A stretch of 13,661 bases of DNA, from positions 1-13,661 of the forward strand of contig SBBU01000084.1 in NCBI GenBank assembly GCA_005239585.1, in the 5' to 3' direction. Source of the DNA: Planctomycetaceae bacterium (GTDB taxonomy: Bacteria; Planctomycetota; MHYJ01; SBBU01). The translations under genes and the position numbers were made by a program. A model generated the notes under the pieces. The model saw nothing but the letters and a program-made list of their open reading frames with translations. It was not told where the DNA came from and searched no databases. Below are positions 7,713 through 13,661 of the stretch, in pieces (position 1 is the stretch's first letter; every line of letters begins with the position of its first letter).

Positions 7713-8883
7713 ACCTTCTGCTATACAATGGCAACTCTATCGTAAAAATGCTCCCCTTGCCGATTTCGCTTGCAACATGGATCTTGCCGCCATGAAGCTC
7801 CACCACCATCCTGCAAAAGAATAGACCAAGTCCAGTGTCGTAACTTCGACCCAGTTTTTTGAGCTGCACCAGACCATACTTTTGAAAAAGAGGCCCTTGA
7901 TGCTCCTTCGGGATACCCTCGCCCGAGTCTTTGACCCACAACATGACTGACTTTGTTCCAGTAGGCCAAGTTACCCCAACAGTGATCTGTCCACCACGAG
8001 GGGTATGTTTTATTGCATTGATAATCAGGTTTTCTAATGCACGGGAGATCAAAGATGAATCAAATGCAATATTCATTGCTGATGATGGCAGCTCAGTTTT
8101 AATTGCAATGCCGGTGCTCTCGCATGTCCCTTCATACTGCTTCACCTTTCTCTGCACCATGAGGAGAATATCCTGTTTCTCAAGTCTGAGCGGCATCTTT
8201 TTGTCTTCCATACGCATAACGTCAGTTATTTGATTGATCATCTCCAAAAGCTGCTGACATGCATCAATGGCGCTTTGTGTATAGCTCATGGCCTGCTCGT
8301 CCAGCTTCCGAGGCTGCATTTGCAGCATTCTGATGAAACCCATGACAGCAGAGAGGGGATTTTTCAAGTCATGGATGATCATTGAAGTAAGCAGCTCATC
8401 ATGCATGCGAAGTTCCTTTTCAGTTGCATATCGCATCAGATTTTCGTCAATCAATTGTTTTGTCCTAACACATGTCTTCAGCCGTGCGGCAAGCTCAATC
8501 AAATCAAGGGGTTTTACAAGAAAATCTTCAGCGCCTGCCTCAAGACACGCTAGCCTCTGACTCAAAGCTTTGCCCGTAATAAGTATCACAGGAATAGTTC
8601 GAGTCCGCTTTTCAGTTTTTAGCTCCCTGCAGAATTGGATGCCATCTCCATCTGGCATGACAACATCTAGAAGAATCGCATCTGGAGGATGTCGATTTAT
8701 TTCTTCCTTGGCTAGTGCAAGAGTGGTAACTATCTTCATGTCATAGATTGCTTCGAAATGCGTCTTGGTCATTTTGCCAATATTCTGATCATCATCAACT
8801 ATAAGCACAGAGGGATTAGATCCCTTCTTGGAACCCGATTGTTCCACGAATTTCCTAATCCAGACTGTTGTATCATCACTCAT
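7708..8883 (-). CDS. Receiver-histidine kinase (REC-HisKA-HATPase), soluble
   Basis: This 391-residue protein has its receiver at the N-terminus (about 25-140) with the DDD acidic cluster at 30-32, phosphoacceptor Asp73 (LLDVVMPDGDG) and Lys124. A linker helix joins a kinase with phosphoacceptor His171 in MIIHDLKNPLSAV. The ATPase domain has an N-box around ENLIINAIKH (285-289), KDSGEGIP and DTGLGL, all intact. The receiver probably switches the kinase on or off, as in relay kinases that listen to another kinase. The ATG at 8883 has AGGGAT about 6 nt upstream, and the gene begins 9 nt after the PLP enzyme stop, in the same frame. It is the first signalling gene after the three enzyme genes, linking the two halves of the cluster. 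No membrane segment is visible. Confidence 0.95.
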   Translation of the reverse strand: MSDDTTVWIRKFVEQSGSKKGSNPSVLIVDDDQNIGKMTKTHFEAIYDMKIVTTLALAKEEINRHPPDAILLDVVMPDGDGIQFCRELKTEKRTRTIPVILITGKALSQRLACLEAGAEDFLVKPLDLIELAARLKTCVRTKQLIDENLMRYATEKELRMHDELLTSMIIHDLKNPLSAVMGFIRMLQMQPRKLDEQAMSYTQSAIDACQQLLEMINQITDVMRMEDKKMPLRLEKQDILLMVQRKVKQYEGTCESTGIAIKTELPSSAMNIAFDSSLISRALENLIINAIKHTPRGGQITVGVTWPTGTKSVMLWVKDSGEGIPKEHQGPLFQKYGLVQLKKLGRSYDTGLGLFFCRMVVELHGGKIHVASEIGKGSIFTIELPLYSRRC

Positions 8884-8892
8884 GTTACATCC

Positions 8893-9714
8893 CTAGTCGG
8901 GAGCAATCATCAATACATCACTCCATTCCTTTGCATGCACCATGTCATAAACCGCAGTAGCACTCTGACCCAGTCTATAGCTTCCAACATAGGCATTATC
9001 CCTTGGGGCTGGAACAAGGAGGCGCTCGTCTGGAAAGTTTTTGTCATATGGATCACCTTCGCCCATGTAGAGCTTGTCAGTGTTTCGCATGCCATCGATT
9101 GTTGCATCGGGATTTGGTTCAACCGAAACAATTTTTATCCCCGGGAATGCCTCGCGAAGGCATGTGCCCAGCCCTTGAATCAATCCGCCTGTCCCGATCG
9201 GACAGGCAAATACCTTTGGCGCACGAACTCCATTCTCTTTTATTTGGTTAATTACTTCATATCCAAATGTCCTATAGGCAGCGATAGTAGATTTGCGATC
9301 GTACTGTTGCAAATGCCAGTATCCTTCCTCTGCCACCTTGCGAGCCACAACATCAATGAGTTCTTTCATCGAGTAACCAAACGGATGGAGGATCAGATTC
9401 GCGCCGCACTCGCGTATCCGTGAACACTTGTCGGGGGGTGCATTGTCGTATGCATGAAGTTCAACCTTGAGTCCCAGCTTTTGCCCAAGGTAAGCAAGGG
9501 CAACCCCTGTTGAACCTGCTGTAATCTCAACAAGTGTTGTTTCAGAACCGAGTCTACCAGCCTCGATCGCCTGCACTAATTTAGCATGAACCATTCGATA
9601 TTTTACCGAACCGCCTAACTGAATCCCTTCCGGTTTTACCCAGACAGAACCCTCCCGCAACATCGGTGTTCGCACAGGAGGAGGAAGCACAGCAACCAAT
9701 TTAGGACTTAACAT
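8893..9714 (-). CDS. PLP-dependent enzyme of the cysteine synthase (CysK/CysM) family, short form
   Basis: This 273-residue fold-type II PLP enzyme belongs to the family that replaces the beta-substituent of an activated serine or similar amino acid, for example with sulfide to give cysteine. Lys38 in GGSVKYRM is the expected Schiff-base lysine, and GTGG at 174-177 is the phosphate-binding loop. The substrate loop reads TAGSTG (65-70), with Ser where CysK has Asn (TSGNTG). It is shorter than the usual ~300 residues and stops at MIAPD, where relatives normally continue with a few residues of a G-x-x-Y type tail. The frame is open to 9933, but the ATG at 9714 is chosen: GGAGG lies 6 nt before it and homology starts there. 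It overlaps the E1-like gene by 14 nt. The true substrate is unknown; pairing with an E1-like protein recalls CysM/CysO sulfur-carrier chemistry, but no carrier gene is visible. Confidence 0.85.
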   Translation of the reverse strand: MLSPKLVAVLPPPVRTPMLREGSVWVKPEGIQLGGSVKYRMVHAKLVQAIEAGRLGSETTLVEITAGSTGVALAYLGQKLGLKVELHAYDNAPPDKCSRIRECGANLILHPFGYSMKELIDVVARKVAEEGYWHLQQYDRKSTIAAYRTFGYEVINQIKENGVRAPKVFACPIGTGGLIQGLGTCLREAFPGIKIVSVEPNPDATIDGMRNTDKLYMGEGDPYDKNFPDERLLVPAPRDNAYVGSYRLGQSATAVYDMVHAKEWSDVLMIAPD

Positions 9715-10546
9715 TGGCCACCTCCAATTCTTCAGAGAGATCCATAATCGAGTACATGAACTTTGGATTCGAAACATCGACTTGAATACCTTTAGGAGCA
9801 AGCACAACACGATCCATTCTGCCCAGAACCAAATTTTCGACTGCGCCCGCAACGAGAACTGCCGCCTGTTCCACTCCAACTGCATCAAGCGGTATCGTGC
9901 GCTCTCCCCTTGCAGAGGCCTCATATTGTCCATCAGGAACTTCTTCTGGAAATCTCTTGATTACACGCCTTAAATGCACCCATGCAAGCTCATGAAGATC
10001 CATGCCATCTCTATACCCTGTGAGGTCTTCGAACGTTACACCATCCGGGGCAAATACCCAGAGCACCGCACCATTGATGACTGATGGCGCTGTAAGCGCA
10101 AACCTGCCATATTTTCTACATGCACGATGGAGCGCAACTTTTTCATTGATCGCATGCAGATCAAGCATGTCGACCACTATATCTGACTGCTTGACCAATC
10201 CATCCACGTTCTGCAAGGTTATGCCTTCTCTCACAGGCGTTACCTTTACATAGGGATGAACATCTTCAAGTCTTTTCTGTGTTGCCAAAACTTTTTCCAC
10301 CCCTAGTGTACTCACCAAGCTGCAGCGCTGGCGAATATTATGAGGTTCGTATCTGTCCAGATCAGATATAATCAAATGGCCAATCCCTTTGCGGACCAAA
10401 AGTTCTGCGATATTAGAGCCACCGCCGACTCCACCTTGAAGGACTGTTGTATTTTGCAGTTTTGCAAATAGATGCGGCGGAAGATGAGCGGTAAGCGCAC
10501 GCTGAAAATATTCTTCTAATTTGTACTTTGTTTCGTTAGTAGACAT
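9701..10546 (-). CDS. E1-like ThiF/MoeB/HesA-family adenylyltransferase
   Basis: E1-like enzymes use ATP to adenylate a C-terminal carboxyl group, usually that of a small ubiquitin-like sulfur carrier (ThiS, MoaD) or a peptide. The 281-residue protein has the nucleotide-binding Rossmann start LQGGVGGGSN (36-45), the SDLDRYEPHN strand-loop (61-70), Lys85 and an acidic VDMLD (125-129). The C-terminal helix is GVEQAAVLVAGAVENLVLG. Three features are unusual. The usual N-x-x-R-Q arginine position reads N-I-R-Q-R (70-74). There is no CxxC zinc site. There are only two cysteines (75 and 143), with no obvious catalytic one. It may therefore adenylate without forming a thioester, or act on another substrate. 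The ATG at 10546 has GGAGG 5 nt upstream; a longer TTG start at 10570 lacks one. It sits between the double methyltransferase (27 nt) and the PLP enzyme (14 nt overlap). Confidence 0.88.
   Translation of the reverse strand: MSTNETKYKLEEYFQRALTAHLPPHLFAKLQNTTVLQGGVGGGSNIAELLVRKGIGHLIISDLDRYEPHNIRQRCSLVSTLGVEKVLATQKRLEDVHPYVKVTPVREGITLQNVDGLVKQSDIVVDMLDLHAINEKVALHRACRKYGRFALTAPSVINGAVLWVFAPDGVTFEDLTGYRDGMDLHELAWVHLRRVIKRFPEEVPDGQYEASARGERTIPLDAVGVEQAAVLVAGAVENLVLGRMDRVVLAPKGIQVDVSNPKFMYSIMDLSEELEVANVKS
9718..9725 (-). promoter_or_regulatory. Ribosome-binding site fixing the start of the PLP enzyme
   Basis: GGAGGTGG on the minus strand, with its GGAGG core 6 nt before the ATG at 9714, sets the start inside the end of the preceding gene. 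It rules out the 73-residue N-terminal extension, which is shadow translation of the E1-like gene. Confidence 0.88.
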
Positions 10547-10549
10547 AAA

Positions 10550-10555
10550 CCCTCC
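10550..10555 (-). promoter_or_regulatory. Ribosome-binding site fixing the start of the E1-like gene
   Basis: GGAGGG on the minus strand ends 3 nt before the ATG at 10546, with its GGAGG core 4 to 5 nt away. The alternative TTG at 10570 has no comparable site, so the shorter protein is preferred. Confidence 0.85.
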
Positions 10556-10573
10556 ATAGAAAATCTTCAAATC

Positions 10574-12088
10574 CTATGCTTTTTTCGCAATTACCATGTA
10601 ACCGAATCCGTAATAGATCTCGGTCTTTGCAACGATTGTATCGAAGCCAAGTTCTTTCAATAGCGCTACCATACCTTCGACTGACCAGTAGTTTGCCTGA
10701 TTTGACAGGATTTGATCATTGGCTGTCCTTACCGCCCTGATGATCTCTTCATTACCCTTGAGAATCCCATCGCGCTCAAGATCAGCAATTATAAATGGCT
10801 CTGCCTTTTTGAAACTCTCATTTGAAGTAGGCCCTGAGACTACTACAAGACCTCCCTTTTTTAGTGCTGTAAACGACTTTCTAAGTAATTTGATCGGGTC
10901 GATGCTTGACAGAAAGAGCAGGTTTATGATGGCTACGACATCTCCTGTTGCAGTCCCAAGATCTACATTCATCACATCTGCTACATCAAACGAAAATTCC
11001 GAATGGGATCCATACCGCTCGCGGCATTTGGCTATAAAGTCCCTAGAGATGTCATAGCCTTTATAAGTAACATTTTTAGGGACCAAGCGTTCAGCAAGGA
11101 GACCTGTTCCGCACCCAAGATCAAAAACCTTCGACCTGGCTGGAATATAATGTGCAGCATCCTGCATCAGTTGAAAATGCGCCTTGATGTATCGCAAAAA
11201 ATCGTAGGGACATTGGCGAAATGCTATTGCCTCTCTTTCTTCAGCGGTAGGTTTGCGTGCGATAGTCAATTCTCCGGGGCAAATCATAATGCTTGCATCT
11301 CCCTCAAATCTAATACGGCCTTTACGCCTCATTATCCTTGCCTTGGCCTGCGCAGCTTGATGCTCAAGATCCATCTCATCGCGCTTTTCACTATTAAAAT
11401 AGCGTTGAGCCACAAGCGCTGAATGAATGGTATATTCGAAGCGCTCAGCGCAACGAATCTCTGTAAAACCTGCCTGTGTCAGGAATGAGTAGAATTCCTC
11501 ACGTGTTAAAAAGTAGCGATTCACAACTGCAGAGTGCATCCCTGAAAGGGTGTCTTTTACACGAGCTATCCTTCTAAGCTCATCCCTCTCCTGCGGGTCA
11601 TCAAATAAAAAACCGAGATTTACAAATGTACCTCCTTCTTTCAGTACACGATAAATGCTCTGATAAAGCTGTAGTTGCTTTTCCAATGGTATCTCGTGAT
11701 TCGCGCTTTTTAACATTACTCTGTCAAATGAAGAGTCCTTCAGATGTTCTTTTCCATCATTTGAACTCATTGTAAGCACATCTCCGTGCACCAACTTGGC
11801 CGGCAGATTTGCCAACTGAGCGCGAGCAAATTCATACTGAACTCGTGAATATTCCAGCATCGTTACAGATGGAAATTTAATTTTGTGTCTCTTGCAGTAA
11901 TCAAATAAACGCAACGCAAGATTTCCATCACCTCCCATTGAGTCAAGTATTGATGATGCATGGGCGGGATCAACAAGCTCCAGCATGTGATCCAATAACT
12001 TATCTGTAAAACCATTCACACTATCCTGACTGAACCGGCCTACGACATCGTATGCCGCACCGGTATTTTTTAATGCCGCATCTCCCAT
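10574..12088 (-). CDS. Tandem (two-domain) SAM-dependent methyltransferase
   Basis: This 504-residue protein contains two class I methyltransferase folds in a row. Domain 1 (about 1-230) has a modified motif I, ILDSMGGDGN (47-56), an acidic Glu79 in the motif II position and a post-I strand VHGDVL. Domain 2 (about 290-504) has a textbook motif I, VFDLGCGTG (321-329), Asp346 in the motif II position and a typical LKKGGLVVVSGP strand. Domain 2 is very likely active; domain 1 lacks the first motif I glycine (Met51) and may bind a different ligand or be structural. The substrate is not recognisable. The start at 12088 is chosen because AAGGAG lies 6 nt before the ATG; the frame is open to 12142. 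It is the first gene of the eight-gene run, behind a sigma-54-type promoter and 27 nt before the E1-like gene, so it probably modifies the product of those enzymes. Confidence 0.88.
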   Translation of the reverse strand: MGDAALKNTGAAYDVVGRFSQDSVNGFTDKLLDHMLELVDPAHASSILDSMGGDGNLALRLFDYCKRHKIKFPSVTMLEYSRVQYEFARAQLANLPAKLVHGDVLTMSSNDGKEHLKDSSFDRVMLKSANHEIPLEKQLQLYQSIYRVLKEGGTFVNLGFLFDDPQERDELRRIARVKDTLSGMHSAVVNRYFLTREEFYSFLTQAGFTEIRCAERFEYTIHSALVAQRYFNSEKRDEMDLEHQAAQAKARIMRRKGRIRFEGDASIMICPGELTIARKPTAEEREAIAFRQCPYDFLRYIKAHFQLMQDAAHYIPARSKVFDLGCGTGLLAERLVPKNVTYKGYDISRDFIAKCRERYGSHSEFSFDVADVMNVDLGTATGDVVAIINLLFLSSIDPIKLLRKSFTALKKGGLVVVSGPTSNESFKKAEPFIIADLERDGILKGNEEIIRAVRTANDQILSNQANYWSVEGMVALLKELGFDTIVAKTEIYYGFGYMVIAKKA

Positions 12089-12094
12089 AATCCA

Positions 12095-12100
12095 CTCCTT
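12095..12100 (-). promoter_or_regulatory. Ribosome-binding site fixing the start of the double methyltransferase
   Basis: AAGGAG on the minus strand lies 6 nt before the ATG at 12088. The longer frame to 12142 would begin upstream of the predicted transcription start, which also argues against it. Confidence 0.85.
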
Positions 12101-12137
12101 GAAAACAGATTTTGTTTTTAAAAGCAAAGTATATAAG

Positions 12138-12153
12138 AGCAAAGAATATGCCA
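12138..12153 (-). promoter_or_regulatory. Candidate sigma-54 (RpoN) -24/-12 promoter for the eight-gene cluster
   Basis: On the minus strand the sequence is TGGCAT-ATTCT-TTGCT. The invariant GG (12152-12151) and GC (12140-12139) are exactly 10 bp apart, as the TGGCAC-N5-TTGC consensus requires, and the preceding base is C. Transcription would start near 12127, giving a leader of about 39 nt with the AAGGAG site before the methyltransferase ATG. Sigma-54 promoters need an NtrC-type activator; none is encoded in the window, and its binding site would fall inside the upstream kinase gene. A direct repeat (CTTTGCT on the minus strand, at 12138-12144 and 12123-12129) overlaps the -12 element and the start site. 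The rest of the 77-nt gap is AT-rich with nothing else clear. Confidence 0.65.
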
Positions 12154-12165
12154 GGGATTTGATTT

Positions 12166-13661
12166 CTAGGACTTGCGTGTCTCTACAGATTTTTCATCAA
12201 GGACCTGTCGTATTGTTCGCAGTATCTCGTGGCGGCTGGCCGGTTTCTGCAAAAGGGCAGCAACGCCCAACTCTGTCAGCTTTTTTGCCTCGTCTGTTGT
12301 TATATAACTTGAATGCACTACAGCACGAACGCCGGGGCGTATATGAAGTGCGCCAAAAAACGTCTCCAATCCACCTTTATATGGCATTTTTAGGTCAAGA
12401 ATTAATAGTTCTACCTCTTCCACCTGCAATATCCTTAACGCCTCTACCCCATTTTGTGCAGTGATAACCATATAACCTGCTGTTTCAAGTATGCTGCCAT
12501 ACTGTTTGAGAATTGAGGTGTCATCATCTACGACAAGCACTGTCTCATTTCCTGACAGTCTCTCCTCGCCACCTCTTGCCGGTACATCTATAGCTGGTAG
12601 ATAGATTGCAAAACAGGTACCTTGAGGTCCTGTCTTTAGATCAAGGACCCCTTTATGATCATCTACAACCGCACTTACTATTGTAAGTCCTAGGCCTGTT
12701 CCAGAACGACCATTGCTATTTTTAGTAGAAAAGAATGGCTCAAAGATATGATCCTGAACATCCTCTGGTATTCCTGGGCCGCTATCCCTGACCTCGATTA
12801 ACGCATAATGCCCGGGCCCAAGAAAGCCAAGATGGCATCCCTTGGTCTCTTTGAACTCAACTGTACTGCAGTGCACAACAACCTGCTCCTCACGTCTGGG
12901 TTCCGTTTCAAATGCATTCGTTATCAGATTGAATAACGCCCTTGAAAGCTGTGAATAAGAACCATTTATCCACACATCTCCTTCCAAATGAATTACCAAC
13001 TGCTTCCCCGGAAAACGGTCTTTCATGTCCTCTAACAAATCTTTTAAAGACAACGGATTAAGCTCCATCTTTGCGCGTCTGGAAAGGGCCAACATTTGGC
13101 TATTCAAATCAAAAAGATTCTTGATCTGCTTATTTATCTTGTCTGCAATCTGGCTGAGTGATTCTGAATTACCGGACTGGTTTCTAATCTGCGAGACATA
13201 TGACATGATAGGCGTTATCTGATTCTGAATATCATGGGCAGCTTGACCTGCGGTTTGAGCAGCCAGCTCCAATCGGCGCTGGCGATCTATGACTTCTGCC
13301 TTTGCCTGAAGTTCACTTGCCTGCTCCCTTAACTTTTGTGCCTGGATTTCATTTTGATGTGCCAACTCTTCTTGCGCCTTTCGTAACGAAGCCGTTCTTT
13401 CTTCCAGCAGTTGAGCGATATTATCTGTATATATTACGAGGCGGTGGCGATGATAGAAGTATAGTGAGATTGTCACTGCAAACTGAAATACACCAAAGGC
13501 AAGATACCAAACAGGGGGCCAATTGAAGAAGAAAAGCAGACCAGTTTGAACTCCTATCTCACCTATAACCACTGCAAGAAAAAAAAGAATTGCATGCGAT
13601 CTAACAACTCGTACAGGTGCAAGCCCACGAAGCTCTCGCGGCAGATGGATCCAGCCAAAAA
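12166..13661 (-). CDS. Membrane-associated hybrid histidine kinase (TM-coiled coil-HisKA-HATPase-REC), 5' end outside window
   Basis: The frame stays open to the window edge, and the first membrane helix (AILFFLAVVIGEIG) crosses a GTG at 13572, so the gene is cut and starts outside the window. The 497 visible residues (numbered from the first complete codon) show two hydrophobic segments in about the first 70 positions and a long Glu/Gln-rich coiled coil (about 80-135). The phosphoacceptor is His142 in an unusual H-box, AAHDIQNQITPI. The ATPase domain has LFNLITNAFE, RDSGPGIPE and GTGLGL. A C-terminal receiver has Asp422 (LILDLKMP) and Lys472. It lies 77 nt upstream of the methyltransferase on the same strand. 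The sigma-54 candidate is in that gap, so it may be a separate unit that reads through. Its signal is unknown, as the sensor part is mostly missing. Confidence 0.93.
   Translation of the reverse strand, partial: FGWIHLPRELRGLAPVRVVRSHAILFFLAVVIGEIGVQTGLLFFFNWPPVWYLAFGVFQFAVTISLYFYHRHRLVIYTDNIAQLLEERTASLRKAQEELAHQNEIQAQKLREQASELQAKAEVIDRQRRLELAAQTAGQAAHDIQNQITPIMSYVSQIRNQSGNSESLSQIADKINKQIKNLFDLNSQMLALSRRAKMELNPLSLKDLLEDMKDRFPGKQLVIHLEGDVWINGSYSQLSRALFNLITNAFETEPRREEQVVVHCSTVEFKETKGCHLGFLGPGHYALIEVRDSGPGIPEDVQDHIFEPFFSTKNSNGRSGTGLGLTIVSAVVDDHKGVLDLKTGPQGTCFAIYLPAIDVPARGGEERLSGNETVLVVDDDTSILKQYGSILETAGYMVITAQNGVEALRILQVEEVELLILDLKMPYKGGLETFFGALHIRPGVRAVVHSSYITTDEAKKLTELGVAALLQKPASRHEILRTIRQVLDEKSVETRKS

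Noticed and set aside
8758..9423. A 221-codon plus-strand open frame opposite the REC-kinase and PLP enzyme genes
   Set aside because: It is antisense to two clearly recognisable genes, shows no domain-like pattern and has no good ribosome site; it is a shadow frame.
9715..9933. A possible 73-residue N-terminal extension of the PLP enzyme
   Set aside because: It overlaps the E1-like gene deeply, does not look like a protein domain, and the strong GGAGG site before 9714 sets the real start.
10547..10573. A small ubiquitin-like carrier gene hidden between the methyltransferase and E1-like genes
   Set aside because: Only 27 nt are available, and no nearby gap is large enough for a carrier of about 70-90 residues ending in Gly-Gly.
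12102..12118. AAAACA/TGTTTT inverted repeat in the leader before the methyltransferase
   Set aside because: The stem is only 6 bp and mostly A-T in an AT-rich leader; it is not distinguishable from chance.
13573..13661. GTG at 13572 as the start of the last kinase
   Set aside because: The frame is open to the window edge and the first membrane helix continues upstream of the GTG, so the gene is truncated by the window instead.

Overview
The window is almost wholly coding and looks like the chromosome of a Gram-negative, signalling-rich environmental bacterium. The mid-range base composition, the dnaN-dciA pair and the number of PAS/hybrid kinases would fit a Nitrospirota- or Desulfobacterota-like organism. 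That placement is an inference from gene style, not a proven identification. No stretch longer than 300 bases lacks a gene; the two longest gaps are 79 nt (7629-7707) and 77 nt (12089-12165). I see no tRNA, rRNA, CRISPR array, transposase or replication origin.

Plus strand, 1-2403: the C-terminal half of the DNA polymerase III sliding clamp (dnaN, cut by the window start) is followed after 1 nt by a DciA/DUF721 helicase-loader protein. After 20 nt comes a soluble PAS hybrid histidine kinase. This unit meets the minus-strand cluster head-on, and the two stop codons overlap by 2 nt (TAA at 2401-2403, TAG at 2402-2400).

Minus strand, 12088 down to 2400: a tight run of eight genes. It begins with a three-gene biosynthesis-like cassette: a protein with two tandem SAM-methyltransferase domains, an E1-like (ThiF/MoeB-type) adenylyltransferase, and a fold-type II PLP enzyme of the cysteine synthase family. 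Five signalling genes follow: REC-kinase, 8-TM PAS-PAS kinase, single-domain receiver, REC-kinase-REC, and REC-HD-GYP c-di-GMP phosphodiesterase. Most neighbours overlap or are 3-27 nt apart; the exception is about 79 nt before the membrane kinase. A well-matched sigma-54 (-24/-12) promoter sits at 12138-12153, just upstream of the first gene. Another hybrid kinase (12166-13661), cut by the window end, precedes the promoter on the same strand.

Reading of the whole: the five kinase cores and seven receiver domains in the window have only one recognisable output, the HD-GYP domain, and no DNA-binding output. The signalling half of the cluster therefore most likely controls c-di-GMP level. The enzymes at its head could make or modify a small molecule or sulfur-containing amino acid derivative that the kinases sense, or the two halves may simply share a promoter. 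The product is unknown. This enzyme-plus-phosphorelay arrangement is the most interesting part of the window.

Several starts were chosen shorter than the longest open frame because strong Shine-Dalgarno sequences sit in front of internal start codons (5359, 7628, 9714, 10546, 12088).
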